Shown here: positions 31,455 through 40,399 of the stretch, in pieces
Numbering within the stretch: position 1 is the first letter of the stretch
How the letters are laid out: each line of letters starts with the position of its first letter
From: GCA-003244245 sp035606945
GTDB taxonomy: Bacteria; Actinomycetota; Actinomycetes; Mycobacteriales; Pseudonocardiaceae
Reading direction: 5' to 3'
NCBI GenBank assembly: GCA_035606945.1
Contig: DATNDR010000042.1
Span: forward strand, 1-64,000
Length of the DNA: 64,000 nucleotides
Notes under the pieces: generated by a model
Seen by the model: only the letters and a program-made list of their open reading frames with translations
Databases searched by the model: none
What the model was told of the DNA's origin: nothing
Position numbers and translations under genes: made by a program

Positions 31455-32492
31455 TCAGGTCGTGAGGGCGTTCAGGGCGGTGTCGACGTCGTCTTCGGTG
31501 GAGTAGACGTGGAACGAGACCCTGAGATGGCCCGCGCGGGCCGCTGCCCGGATGCCGGCGGCGGCGAGTTTGCGGTCGGCGCCGGGGACGGCGGCTGACA
31601 CGATCGCGCTGTCACCGTCGGCCAGGTCCAACCCGGCCCGAAACCGGTTGGCCAGCGCCACGTTGTGGGCGTGGATTGGATCGATTCCGATCTGTTCGAG
31701 GACTTCCAGGGCGGGCGCGGTGCCGATCCAGCTGAACCAGGCGGGCGAGGTGTCCAACCGGCGTGCGCAGCGGGCCAGGCGCAGCGGAAGTCCGTAGTAG
31801 GAGGCGTGGATGTCCTCGCCGGCATACCAGCCGGCGTGCAGCGGGCGCAGCCGATCGCGCAACCGGTCGCTGACGGCGAGGAAGGCACTGCCCCGAGGCG
31901 ACATCAACCACTTGTAAGCCCCACACGCCAGCCCGTCGACCGCAGCGGCTGTGACCGGCAGCCAGCCGCAGGCCTGGGTAGCGTCTACGACGACCAGCGC
32001 GCCGTGGGCTCGGGCCGCGTGCACGATGGCGTCGAGATCGGCGATCTGCCCGGTCGCGGACTGCACCAGGCTGAAGGCGATCACCGTGGTGCGGCGGTCC
32101 ACCGCGTCGGCAAGCCTGCCCACCGGGACCGAGCGCACCTCGACGCCTCGGTCGGCGTGGACCATCCAGGGGAACAGCAGCGAGGTGAAGTCGCCCTCGG
32201 CGACCACCACGTGGGCGTGGTCCGGCACGGCGGCCGCCACCAAGCCGATCAGCTCCGAGACCGTTGCGCCGACCGCGACCTGGTCAGGACGGACTCCGAT
32301 CAGGCGCGCGAACAACTCCCGGGAGCGGTCAGTCGACTCGCTCCACGCCTCCCAGCTGCCCCGCCCGCAGTGCCAATCGGACAGCGCTGACTGCAACGCG
32401 TCCCACGCCGGCTTCGGTGGCAACCCATAACTCGCCGTGTTCAGCCAACCCGGTTGCGCAGACCACAGCACTTGCACATCCCCGATCTCCAC
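31455..32492 (-). CDS. class V aminotransferase (PLP)
   Basis: This 345-residue PLP enzyme of the cysteine desulfurase/selenocysteine lyase fold has the PLP-binding Asp in VVVDATQACGWLPV and the Schiff-base lysine in LACGAYKWLMSPRGSAFLAV. The end resembles EgtE-like or isopenicillin-epimerase-like members, but I cannot assign a substrate. GTG 32492 lies eight bases after the livF stop on the same strand, so it is the last gene of the transporter operon and may act on the imported compound. Confidence 0.8.
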   Translation of the reverse strand: MEIGDVQVLWSAQPGWLNTASYGLPPKPAWDALQSALSDWHCGRGSWEAWSESTDRSRELFARLIGVRPDQVAVGATVSELIGLVAAAVPDHAHVVVAEGDFTSLLFPWMVHADRGVEVRSVPVGRLADAVDRRTTVIAFSLVQSATGQIADLDAIVHAARAHGALVVVDATQACGWLPVTAAAVDGLACGAYKWLMSPRGSAFLAVSDRLRDRLRPLHAGWYAGEDIHASYYGLPLRLARCARRLDTSPAWFSWIGTAPALEVLEQIGIDPIHAHNVALANRFRAGLDLADGDSAIVSAAVPGADRKLAAAGIRAAARAGHLRVSFHVYSTEDDVDTALNALTT

Positions 32493-32500
32493 TCTTCAAG

Positions 32501-33208
32501 CTAACCCAGCCACTCCCCGGGTAAGTAAACGCGCTGGATGCGGGGATCGGCGCGGAGTTGGGGCGACGGGCCGGACAGCGCGATGGTGCCGGTTTCCAGG
32601 ACGTAGCCGCGGGCGGAGACCGACAGCGCGGTGTCGACGTCCTGCTCCACCAGCAGGATGGCGGTTCCGGCCGCGGCGATATCCGGCAGCCTCGCCAGGA
32701 TCTCGTCCACCACCAGCGGCGCCAACCCCAGCGACAGCTCATCGATCATGATCAGTTTGGGCCGGTTCATCAGACCGCGGGCGATCGCGCACATCTGCTG
32801 CTCGCCGCCGGACAGGGTGCCGGCGACCTGGGACAGCCGCCCGGTCAGCTGCGGGAATAATCCCAGCACCCGGTCCAGGTCGGCGCTGTGAGTGGCCCAG
32901 CCACCGAGCCGGAGGTTGTCGCGCACGGACAGCCCGGCGAACAACCGCCGGCCCTCGGGGACGTGCGCCAACCCGCGCCGGACCACCGCCTCCACCGGCT
33001 GCCCGGTGATGTCGGCGCCGGCAAACCGGATAAGCCCGCCGCGCGCGGCGACCTGCCCGGAGATGCTGCGCAGCAACGTGGTCTTGCCGGCGCCGTTCGA
33101 GCCGACCAGCGCCACGATCTCGCCAGGAGCCACCGCCACGTCGACGCCGTGCAGTACCTCTACCCGCCCGTACCCGGCGGTCAACCCGGTGACGTCAAGC
33201 ACCGTCAC
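32501..33208 (-). CDS. livF: branched-chain amino acid-type ABC transporter ATPase LivF
   Basis: This 235-residue ATPase has Walker A (LVGSNGAGKTTLL), the signature LSGGEQQMCAIARGL and Walker B (LIMIDELSLGLAPLV, the LSLGLAP form typical of LivF). GTG 33208 overlaps the livG stop by four bases. With LivG it powers uptake by the HAAT-type permeases LivH and LivM. The cargo may be an amino acid, amide or another small acid; homology alone cannot tell. Confidence 0.92.
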   Translation of the reverse strand: MTVLDVTGLTAGYGRVEVLHGVDVAVAPGEIVALVGSNGAGKTTLLRSISGQVAARGGLIRFAGADITGQPVEAVVRRGLAHVPEGRRLFAGLSVRDNLRLGGWATHSADLDRVLGLFPQLTGRLSQVAGTLSGGEQQMCAIARGLMNRPKLIMIDELSLGLAPLVVDEILARLPDIAAAGTAILLVEQDVDTALSVSARGYVLETGTIALSGPSPQLRADPRIQRVYLPGEWLG

Positions 33209-33957
33209 GACTGGCCGTCCCGCTGCGCATAGCGGGTGCCCAGGTAAGCCTGCACCACCCGCGGATCGGACAGCACCTCCTGCGGGACCCCGCACGTCAG
33301 CACCTCGCCGTGGTGCAGCACGCAGATCTCGTCACTGATCGCTGCGATCGCCTTGATCACGTGTTCCACCGCCAGCACGGTGACACCCTCGACGTCACGT
33401 AACCGCCGGATCAGCTCGATCATGGACTGGATCTCCGCGGCGCGCAGCCCGGCCATCACCTCATCGAGCAGCAGCAGCCGCGGCCGAGCCGCCAGCGCCC
33501 GGGCCAGCTCGAGCCGTCGCGTGTCGCCCACGGACAACTCGGCCGGGCTGCGGGCCGCCAGCCGAGTCAGATCCAGCCGGTCGAGCACGCCGTCAGCCAG
33601 GTCGAACGCCGCCCGCTTGCGCACTCCCCGAGCGGGGCCATACATCGCGGAGATGGCCACGTTCTCCCGCACCGTCATGCCCCGGAACGGTTTGACGATC
33701 TGGAAGGTCCGGGCTACCCCGGCGTGCGCGATCCGCCACGGTGCCGCGCCGGTCACCTCCACGCCGTCAACGAGCACGGTTCCGGCGCTGGGCCGCAGGT
33801 GCCCGGTGATCAGGTTGATGAGGGTGGACTTGCCCGCGCCATTCGGGCCGATCACTCCCAGGATCGTGCCGGGCTGGACGGTGACCGACACCCCCGACAA
33901 CGCCCGCAGCGCCCCGAACCGGCGGCCCAGGCTGCGGGTCTCCAGAGCAGGAGTCAC
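33205..33957 (-). CDS. livG: branched-chain amino acid-type ABC transporter ATPase LivG
   Basis: This 250-residue ATPase has Walker A (VIGPNGAGKSTLINLITG), the family segment VARTFQIVKPFRGMTVRENV, a signature region LSVGDTRRLELARALAARPR and Walker B LLLLDEVMAGLR. The signature reads LSVGD rather than LSGGQ, a variation seen in LivG. Start GTG 33957 overlaps the livM stop by four bases. The frame is open far upstream, but that part is a shadow of livM. Confidence 0.92.
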   Translation of the reverse strand: MTPALETRSLGRRFGALRALSGVSVTVQPGTILGVIGPNGAGKSTLINLITGHLRPSAGTVLVDGVEVTGAAPWRIAHAGVARTFQIVKPFRGMTVRENVAISAMYGPARGVRKRAAFDLADGVLDRLDLTRLAARSPAELSVGDTRRLELARALAARPRLLLLDEVMAGLRAAEIQSMIELIRRLRDVEGVTVLAVEHVIKAIAAISDEICVLHHGEVLTCGVPQEVLSDPRVVQAYLGTRYAQRDGQS

Positions 33958-34916
33958 AACCGGTAGGCCCGGATCGTGGCAAGCATCCCCGATCGGGTCG
34001 CCACCCCCGTCAGACCCGACGGGAACAGCAACACGACGATCATGATCACCGCGCCGAGCACCAGGATGTGTTCCTGCGGGTAGTGCTGGCGCAGGTACTC
34101 CGAGACGAACTGCAACCCGACCGCACCGACCAGCGGTCCGAGCACCGTCCCCGCGCCCCCGATCACCACCATCACGATCATGATGACCGTGATATCTACG
34201 TCGAACAGCCGTTGCGGGTAGATGGTGACCTGCTGGAAGGCATACGCCGAACCGACCAGTGCGGTCAGCGCCGCGGAGATCGTCAACGCCAGCACCTTGG
34301 CGCGGGTGGTGTTCACCCCGGCCGCCGCCGCGGCGTCCTCGTCCTGATTGATCGCGCGGAGCCCGTAGCCGAACCGGCTGCGCCCGATCAGCGCGGCCAC
34401 CGCGACGGCCAACGCGGCCAGCACGAGAAAGAGCAGGTAGAAGCCGTCGTTGCCGAGCCATGCAGTGCCCCGCCCGCCCACCGTCGGTACGGTGATGCCG
34501 GCGCCCCCGCCGGTGAGCCGGCCCAGGTTGGTGACCACCTCCCGCATCCCCTCGGCCACCCCCAGCGTGGCGATGGCGAAGTAATGACCCCGCAGCCGCA
34601 GCAGCGGCAGCCCGATCAACGCCGCGAACGCCGCGCAGCCGAGCGCGGCGACCGGCAGCGCCGCCCAGAACGACCAGTTCGCGTGCTCCATGAGCACCGC
34701 GGTGGCATAACCGCCGATCCCGAAGAAGGCGACCTGGCCGAAGCAGGCGTAGCCGGTCAAGCCGCCGATGATGTTCCACGCCTGGGCCAGCGCTACGAAC
34801 ATCAGCACAGCGGTCACCACCCGGACCTGCCCGGTGTAGAGCTGGCTGGGCAGCACGATCATCCCGACGAGCACCACAGCGCCGGCCAAGCCCCACGCCA
34901 CCGCCGAGCGGCTCAC
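33954..34916 (-). CDS. livM: branched-chain amino acid-type ABC permease LivM
   Basis: This 320-residue membrane protein has eight or more helices and LivM signatures: AWNIIGGLTGYACFGQVAFF, FAIATLGVAEGMREVVTN and RSRFGYGLRAINQDEDAAAA, the last being the EAA-like coupling loop. GTG 34916 overlaps livH by four bases. It pairs with LivH to form the membrane channel. Confidence 0.92.
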   Translation of the reverse strand: MSRSAVAWGLAGAVVLVGMIVLPSQLYTGQVRVVTAVLMFVALAQAWNIIGGLTGYACFGQVAFFGIGGYATAVLMEHANWSFWAALPVAALGCAAFAALIGLPLLRLRGHYFAIATLGVAEGMREVVTNLGRLTGGGAGITVPTVGGRGTAWLGNDGFYLLFLVLAALAVAVAALIGRSRFGYGLRAINQDEDAAAAAGVNTTRAKVLALTISAALTALVGSAYAFQQVTIYPQRLFDVDITVIMIVMVVIGGAGTVLGPLVGAVGLQFVSEYLRQHYPQEHILVLGAVIMIVVLLFPSGLTGVATRSGMLATIRAYRL

Positions 34917-35815
34917 GTCGCCTCCACCCGGGCCTCGTAGAACGCCCGCCCGGCCAGCCCGGCCGGGCGCACGATCAGCACCCCGACCAGCACGGCGAAG
35001 GCCACCGCGTTCACCCACGTCCCGGGCAGGTATTGGCCGGCCCAGGCCTGCACCACGCCGAGCACCAACCCGCCCAGCAGCGCCCCATACATGTTGCCCA
35101 ACCCGCCGAGCACCGAGATCACGAAGCTGAGCAGCGTGAACCGAGCCGCATCCGGCGGGCTGAACGTGCCGACCAGGCCCACCAAGGCGCCGGCCGCGCC
35201 GGCCAGTGCCGCGGCGATGCCCGCGGTCAGCGCGTAGACGTGGCGGGCGTTGATACCCATCAGCCGGGCCGCGGTGCGGTCCATCCCGGTGGCCAGAATG
35301 GCCAGGCCGGTACGGCTGCGCTGGGTGAACACCACCAGGGCCGCGGTGGCCAGCACGGCTACCACGAAGGCGAGCAGCCGCCCGTAGGGCACCCGCACGT
35401 CAGCGAGGCCGAAGGACTGCAATGTGAAAGCCTGGGACGCGTACGGCGTCGCGATGGAGCGGTAGTCGGCGCTGAACACCACCGCCATGCCCTGCACCAG
35501 CACCAACTGCAACCCGAACGTCAACAGCAGGGTCAGGAAGATCGGCGCGTTGACGATCTGGTTGACCAGCAACCGCTGCACCACGTACCCGACGCCGAAC
35601 ATCACCAGGCCACCGGTCACCGCGCCGATCAGCGGGTCCAGCCCCCAGGCGGCGTGCAGTTCCCACGCGATGTACGCGCCGAGCAGCACGTAACCACCGT
35701 GGGCCAGGTTGATGACGTTCATCACGCCCCATACCAGAGAGAACCCGACCGCGATCATCGCCAGCAGCCCGCCTTGCAGCAGCCCGTAGACGGTGGCCTG
35801 GGCCAGCGCGCTCAT
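34913..35815 (-). CDS. livH: branched-chain amino acid-type ABC permease LivH
   Basis: This 300-residue membrane protein opens with ATVYGLLQGGLLAMIAVGFS, then GVMNVINLAHGGYVLLGAYI. It has the coupling segment ATGMDRTAARLMGINARHVY and ends with LVRPAGLAGR-like helices, all typical of LivH. ATG 35815 overlaps the livK stop by four bases. Confidence 0.92.
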   Translation of the reverse strand: MSALAQATVYGLLQGGLLAMIAVGFSLVWGVMNVINLAHGGYVLLGAYIAWELHAAWGLDPLIGAVTGGLVMFGVGYVVQRLLVNQIVNAPIFLTLLLTFGLQLVLVQGMAVVFSADYRSIATPYASQAFTLQSFGLADVRVPYGRLLAFVVAVLATAALVVFTQRSRTGLAILATGMDRTAARLMGINARHVYALTAGIAAALAGAAGALVGLVGTFSPPDAARFTLLSFVISVLGGLGNMYGALLGGLVLGVVQAWAGQYLPGTWVNAVAFAVLVGVLIVRPAGLAGRAFYEARVEAT

Positions 35816-37029
35816 CCGCCGGCGCCCGGCCAGATCAGTCGACCGGCGGCCTGGTCGGCAGGCCAGACGGTGACCAGCTTGCCGTTCTGGATCTGGATTA
35901 CGGACATCGGTTTGGTGACGTTCTCGCCGCGGTCGTTGAACTTCAGCGGTCCGAAAAACGACTGCTCGTCCAGTTGCGCCAGGGCGTCTCGGACCTTGCC
36001 GGGATCGGTGGAGCCGGCCTTGCGCACCGCGAGCACCATCGCCAGGCAGGCGGCGGTGGCCTCGGCGTTGTGGTACTCCGGGTCCTGGCCGAACGCAGCT
36101 CGAAAGCCGTTGCGGTAGTCCGTGGCGGTACCGAAAAACCCGTCCGAGCCCTTGACCTCGGGCACCCACTGGCTGGAGCTGAGCACGCCGTTAGCCTTGG
36201 TGCCCAGCGTCGTGACGAAGTCCGGGGTCGGCGGTGCGACGGTCTCGGCGAAGCCCCCGGCCGGCGTCACGCCCAGCTCAGCGGCCTGCTTGATGATCGC
36301 GATTCCTTCCGCCAGATGCACCGAGCCGATGATCACATCCGGTTTGCTTGACTTGATTCTGGTCAACGCGCTGGACACGTCGGTGGCGCCGGCGGGGAAC
36401 TGCTGAGTGGGCAACACGGAGAAACCCAGACTCCTGGCGCGGGCTTCACCAGCCGCGGCGACCGTCTTGGAGAACCCGTCGTCGGCGGACAGGAACACCA
36501 TGCTCCGCGGCTTGGGCGTGGCGAGCTCGTTGATCGCGTTGACGATGGACACCGCGTACACCGACGCCGGTGACAGCACCGCGAAGGTGCGCCGGTACCC
36601 GCGGTCGAACAGCTTGTCGTCCGCGCCGGAGCTGTCCACCATCACCTGGCCGTTGCGCTCGATCACCGCCATGGCCGCACCCGTGGTGGCCGAGCCGTAC
36701 GGGCCCAGGATCAGGTGGTAGCCCTTGTCGTTGAACTGGTCCACCAGCTGACCGGCGGTGTCGGGCTGGGACTGGTCATCCTGGTAGTCGATGTGCAGCC
36801 GCAGCGTCCGGCCGCCGACGGGAACGCCGCCCTTGGCGTTGACCGTGCTGACGCAGTAGTCGTAGCCCTGCTGGGTCAGCTTGCCTTCCTTTTCCAGGGC
36901 ACCGCTCAACGACATCGACGCGCCCAGGTTCACGGTGTCACCGGTCTGGTTCTGCGTGCCCTTCGAGGCACAGCCGGCAAGCACCAGCGCGAGCGCCGCA
37001 CCGGCCGCCAGGACGCGAACACCCGTCAC
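35812..37029 (-). CDS. livK: substrate-binding lipoprotein LivK type
   Basis: This 405-residue lipoprotein has a lipobox (ALVLAGC) after a short hydrophobic signal from GTG 37029. A type I periplasmic-binding fold follows: VNLGASMSLSGALEKEGKLT, ILGPYGSATTGAAMAVIERN, FVTTLGTKANGVLSSSQW and a C-terminal FNDRGENVTKPMSVIQIQNG. It delivers the ligand to LivHMGF. The serine hydrolase gene ends 20 bases upstream on the same strand. Confidence 0.9.
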   Translation of the reverse strand: MTGVRVLAAGAALALVLAGCASKGTQNQTGDTVNLGASMSLSGALEKEGKLTQQGYDYCVSTVNAKGGVPVGGRTLRLHIDYQDDQSQPDTAGQLVDQFNDKGYHLILGPYGSATTGAAMAVIERNGQVMVDSSGADDKLFDRGYRRTFAVLSPASVYAVSIVNAINELATPKPRSMVFLSADDGFSKTVAAAGEARARSLGFSVLPTQQFPAGATDVSSALTRIKSSKPDVIIGSVHLAEGIAIIKQAAELGVTPAGGFAETVAPPTPDFVTTLGTKANGVLSSSQWVPEVKGSDGFFGTATDYRNGFRAAFGQDPEYHNAEATAACLAMVLAVRKAGSTDPGKVRDALAQLDEQSFFGPLKFNDRGENVTKPMSVIQIQNGKLVTVWPADQAAGRLIWPGAGG

Positions 37030-37049
37030 CCCGTGAGCATAAGGCCGGG

Positions 37050-37967
37050 CTATGACGTTGCTGGGACACTGTTCGGCTGCACCAAGCCCACCAGCGCGCC
37101 GGCGGCGGCGGTGACCGCGCCGGGCAACGTGGCGTACGAATTCGCCGGTGCGGCAGCCAGCACGACGACGACGTAACGCCGGTCCGATCCAACCAGGCCG
37201 GTGCTGTTCATCACTGCCTGGGAACCGCTGGTTCCCCAACCCTGCTTGATCGCCCAGCTGGTATTCGGCATCCCGTCCGGAATCCCGAAGTACTGATTGA
37301 AACCATCCGCGGCAACCTTCGGGGTATTCGACAGCGCACCGAGGATTAAATCCTGGTGGAATTCAGGTAATTGATCGGTGATGTACCGGTAAACAGTCAC
37401 CGTATCCTGCGGGGTGATCATTGTGTCGCCCCACTCACCGGGATCATCGGGCGCCCGGGTGCCGGTGAGTCCGAGCAGGCTCACCATTCTGGTCACGATG
37501 GCGGGACCACCGCCGGCCGTCCACAAGTTGCTGGCGATCTGGTCATCGCTGTCGGCGAGCATCTGGTGCAGCTGCTGCTGCGTGCCCGGATCCAGCGTCG
37601 TCCCCTTGTCCCCGGCCAGCACGTCCAGTGCGATCAGCAACTTGACCACCGACATGGACGCCACTGGCCGATCGGCGTCCTGGCTGGTCAGCACGCTGCC
37701 GGTGACGCGGTCGAAGACCTCGTAGCCGATCTGCGCATCGGGCAGGACCGCTTGCGTCGCCTGCTTCACCCGCGCCGCCACGGCGGCCTGGTCAACGACA
37801 ACGGGCTCGTCGGCAACCGACGCCGGCGGGCTGGTCACCGAGATGCTGCGGGGTGCGACCACCGCGGCCGGATGATGAACGGGCTTCGGTCCGACCGCCG
37901 CCGACGCCAGGCCGGCGCCGGTAATGCACAGTAGCGCCGTCGTGACCGGTATCAAAAGGCGTCGCAT
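37050..37967 (-). CDS. secreted beta-lactamase-like serine hydrolase
   Basis: This 305-residue protein has an N-terminal signal (LLIPVTTALLCITGAGLASA) and a class A beta-lactamase/DD-peptidase fold. The nucleophile motif SxxK is in PVASMSVVKLL, an SDN-like element is SDDQIASNLW, and KQGWG replaces KTG. No Glu166-type residue can be pinpointed, so it may be a transpeptidase-like or other hydrolase rather than a true beta-lactamase. It is the first gene of the run that continues into livKHMGF with a 20-base gap, an unusual partner for an amino acid importer. Confidence 0.8.
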   Translation of the reverse strand: MRRLLIPVTTALLCITGAGLASAAVGPKPVHHPAAVVAPRSISVTSPPASVADEPVVVDQAAVAARVKQATQAVLPDAQIGYEVFDRVTGSVLTSQDADRPVASMSVVKLLIALDVLAGDKGTTLDPGTQQQLHQMLADSDDQIASNLWTAGGGPAIVTRMVSLLGLTGTRAPDDPGEWGDTMITPQDTVTVYRYITDQLPEFHQDLILGALSNTPKVAADGFNQYFGIPDGMPNTSWAIKQGWGTSGSQAVMNSTGLVGSDRRYVVVVLAAAPANSYATLPGAVTAAAGALVGLVQPNSVPATS

Positions 37968-38102
37968 GCCCGATACGTCGCCGCCGCGGCGGCTGTTCTT
38001 ACCGCTTTCGCAGGGTTCCCGGCGAATTCACAGGAAAACTACAGCTCACTTCGAGGAATCTCGCTGACCGCGAAAATGTGCATACTAAGAGTAGCCCGGC
38101 AG

Positions 38103-39569
38103 TTAGCGGGAGTACCGGTGCTTCACGCCGGGCGGGAAGTATTCCGGATCAGCATTGGCATGCAGGGTTACCCGCGGAAGCTGGCATTGCGGCGGCGTGT
38201 AGTGGGCGAACTCACTGTTGAGCCGGCGAAGCTGCGCGACGATCGACTGCGCTACCGCATCCCTGATCTGCTCGCTGCCCGCCACTCCTGGAGCCAACTC
38301 GACGGCAATCGCGAGGTAGCGGTCGCGGTCGGCGTCCTCCCTGGACTCCATGACGAACTTCCCGGTGACCCAGGCCGCGATCGCCGGCTGCTCCAAGCCC
38401 ACCGTAACGTTCTCCGGGTAGATGTTCGCGCCGTAGTACGACACCGCGAACTGCGAGCGCCCGAATACGTGCACGAACGGTAGCTCCCGGATACGCAGCT
38501 GGTGGCGGGGCTCGAACTCGGCGATCGGGTCGAAGCCGTGGTCGGCGAGGAAAGCGAGCATGCCGTCGAACGGCGTGAGACCGCCGGTGTCGGCAATGTG
38601 GTAGCGGATCAGCGGGATCCCGTTGTCGCCGGTGAACAGCAGCGTGCTGCCCTGCGTTTCGAACAGCCGGCTGCGCGGGTCGTACTGGGCGAGGGTAGGC
38701 AGCCGCGACTGGCCGAACAGCTCCCGGGCGGCGTCCGGATGCTGCGCCAGGTAGCGGCGGATGCAGACCGACAGCGGCGTCTCGGTGGCCAGCACACCCG
38801 CATCGGCGGTGCCGTACAGCGACGCCGAGTCGAAGCACGGGTTGCTACCTCCGGCCCGCTGGCCCATCAGCGTGCGCCACTCCTCGCTGAACACCTCACC
38901 GGCCAGCACCAGCTTGACGTGGTATTCCGGCCATGGCACGCCTCTGGCCAGCCCGGTGTCGACGACGCCCTTGAGAAACGGCGGGTAGCCGAGCAGCACC
39001 ACCTGCTCGAACTGCGGAGCGAGCGCGGTGATCACCCGCAGGATCTCCTCGACGTCACCGCCCGGGGTGATCACCGTGATCGGGTAACCCTTGGCCGCCA
39101 GGTGCCGGCAGCAGCTTGCGGTGTACATCCCGCCGACCCAGGTGCCGAGCGCGAAGCAGACCACGGCCAGGGTCGGCCGCTGATCGGCTGCGAAGCTGTC
39201 GTGGAAGACCTGCTCGAACCGGGTGGCCACGGCGAACTCGTCGGCGACCGACCGCGGCCAGAAGGTGGGCTCTCCGGTGGAGCCGGAGGACACCGCGATC
39301 ATGTCGCAGCCCGTCAGCTCCCCCCCGCGGCACAGCTGCGCGAGCGGGTACCGGCGCAGGTAGTTGTCCTTGGTCAGCAGCGGCAGCGCCCGGAAATCGT
39401 CGACGCCCCGCACGGCCGCCGGGTCGATGCCGTGCTCAGCGAGAAACGCCCGGTAGGCGGGCACCGTCGCAGCTACCGATTCGAACAACCGCAGCGCACG
39501 CCGCTCAGCGTCCCCCGGCGCCGGCCGACCAAGCACCACATCCAGCGCACTCTCCAGAAACCCTTCCAC
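38103..39569 (-). CDS. phenylacetate-CoA ligase-like (PaaK/CapK family) enzyme
   Basis: This 488-residue adenylate-forming enzyme has the phosphate-binding loop MIAVSSGSTGEPTFWPR, LLGYPPFLKGVVDTGLARGV, a mid-motif SASLYGTADAGVLATETPLS and the acceptor loop LLFTGDNGIPLIRYHIADTG. The C-terminal catalytic lysine region is less clear. It should activate a carboxylic acid as an acyl-adenylate, possibly to CoA. GTG 39569 has GGGAGGAGG just upstream. A paired palindrome lies in the divergent promoter region to the PPOX gene. Confidence 0.82.
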   Translation of the reverse strand: MEGFLESALDVVLGRPAPGDAERRALRLFESVAATVPAYRAFLAEHGIDPAAVRGVDDFRALPLLTKDNYLRRYPLAQLCRGGELTGCDMIAVSSGSTGEPTFWPRSVADEFAVATRFEQVFHDSFAADQRPTLAVVCFALGTWVGGMYTASCCRHLAAKGYPITVITPGGDVEEILRVITALAPQFEQVVLLGYPPFLKGVVDTGLARGVPWPEYHVKLVLAGEVFSEEWRTLMGQRAGGSNPCFDSASLYGTADAGVLATETPLSVCIRRYLAQHPDAARELFGQSRLPTLAQYDPRSRLFETQGSTLLFTGDNGIPLIRYHIADTGGLTPFDGMLAFLADHGFDPIAEFEPRHQLRIRELPFVHVFGRSQFAVSYYGANIYPENVTVGLEQPAIAAWVTGKFVMESREDADRDRYLAIAVELAPGVAGSEQIRDAVAQSIVAQLRRLNSEFAHYTPPQCQLPRVTLHANADPEYFPPGVKHRYSR

Positions 39570-39584
39570 GTCCCTCCTCCCAAC

Positions 39585-39648
39585 CGCGTTCTGGATGCAG
39601 ACTGCTGTTCAAGCGCACCCGAAAACAGCAGTCTGCATCCAGAACGCG
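39585..39648. repeat. paired palindrome family A, copy 1
   Basis: Arms of 25 bp at 39585-39609 and 39624-39648 are exact complements, separated by 14 bases. Each arm contains TCTGGATGCAGA, itself a small palindrome. The element lies between the divergent ligase and PPOX genes. The same core recurs at 40313-40379. Confidence 0.9.
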
Positions 39649-39675
39649 TTGGCGGCCCTGCGTACGGTGGACGTC

Positions 39676-40302
39676 ATGGACAGCGGGTGCCTGACGGAGA
39701 TCACTTCAGAGACACAGTTACGGGAGGTTCTGGGCGAGCCGCTCGCCTACGTCGCCAACAAGGACCGGCGGTGCCTACACGAGTACGACAAGCAGTGGCT
39801 GGCCAGCTCACCGCTGTGTCTGGTGGCTACCTCGGCGGCGGACGGCAGCTGCGACGTCTCCCCGAAGGGTGACCCGCCGGGCTTCACCCTGGTGCTCGAC
39901 GACACGACCATCGCCATCCCGGAGCGGCGAGGCAACCGCCGCGCCGACGGCTTCCGCAACATCCTGACCAACCCGCACGTAGGCCTGGTGTACCTCATTC
40001 CCGGGCGCGGCGACACCCTGCGGATCAACGGCCGCGCGCGGCTGGTGCGGGAAGCACCCTTCTTCGATCAGCTGACGGTCAAGGGACACCGGCCGCTGCT
40101 GGCGCTGATCGTGGAGCTCGAGCAGGTCTTCTACCACTGCCCGAAGGCGTTCCTGCGCTCGAACCTCTGGCAGCCGGATACCTGGGACCCCACCGCGGTG
40201 CCGTCCAAGGCGCAGATCGCCCAACGCCTCGAACGCCCCGACGAAACCCTCGAACACCTCCAGCACTACTACGGCCCCGCCTACGCCACCCGCCTGTACT
40301 GA
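39676..40302 (+). CDS. PPOX-type FMN-dependent flavoprotein (MSMEG_1061-like)
   Basis: This 208-residue protein has the pyridoxamine 5'-phosphate oxidase-like split barrel with the family signature HEYDKQWLASSPLCLVATSA, ADGSCDVSPKGDPPGFTLVL, then RRADGFRNILTNPHVGLVYL and GRGDTLRINGRARLV. It probably binds FMN, possibly F420, and reduces a small substrate. ATG 39676 is the likely start; GTG 39667 is also possible. Palindromic repeats of family A flank the gene on both sides. Confidence 0.85.
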   Translation: MDSGCLTEITSETQLREVLGEPLAYVANKDRRCLHEYDKQWLASSPLCLVATSAADGSCDVSPKGDPPGFTLVLDDTTIAIPERRGNRRADGFRNILTNPHVGLVYLIPGRGDTLRINGRARLVREAPFFDQLTVKGHRPLLALIVELEQVFYHCPKAFLRSNLWQPDTWDPTAVPSKAQIAQRLERPDETLEHLQHYYGPAYATRLY

Positions 40303-40312
40303 CCGGCCCGTC

Positions 40313-40379
40313 ACCGCAGTCTGGATGCAGAACGCGGTAAAAAGCGGCCCGGAAACCGCAGTCTGCATCCAGACTGCGG
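40313..40379. repeat. paired palindrome family A, copy 2
   Basis: The left unit at 40313-40338 and right unit at 40355-40379 are near-exact complements. The right unit is itself a perfect hairpin of CCGCAGTCTG and CAGACTGCGG around CATC. The left unit has the same outer and inner stems with a two-base mismatch between them. It lies between the PPOX stop and the P450 start. Confidence 0.9.
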
Positions 40380-40399
40380 GCTAGCCATCTGGAGTGATC

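Noticed and set aside
33958..34896. Long N-terminal extension of livG
   Set aside because: It is a frame-shadow of livM; the ATPase fold starts after GTG 33957 with the same four-base overlap seen at the other liv junctions.
38502..39872. Plus-strand open frame of 456 codons across the ligase gene and the palindrome
   Set aside because: It is antisense to the ligase, runs through the repeat and into another real gene; no domain is recognisable.
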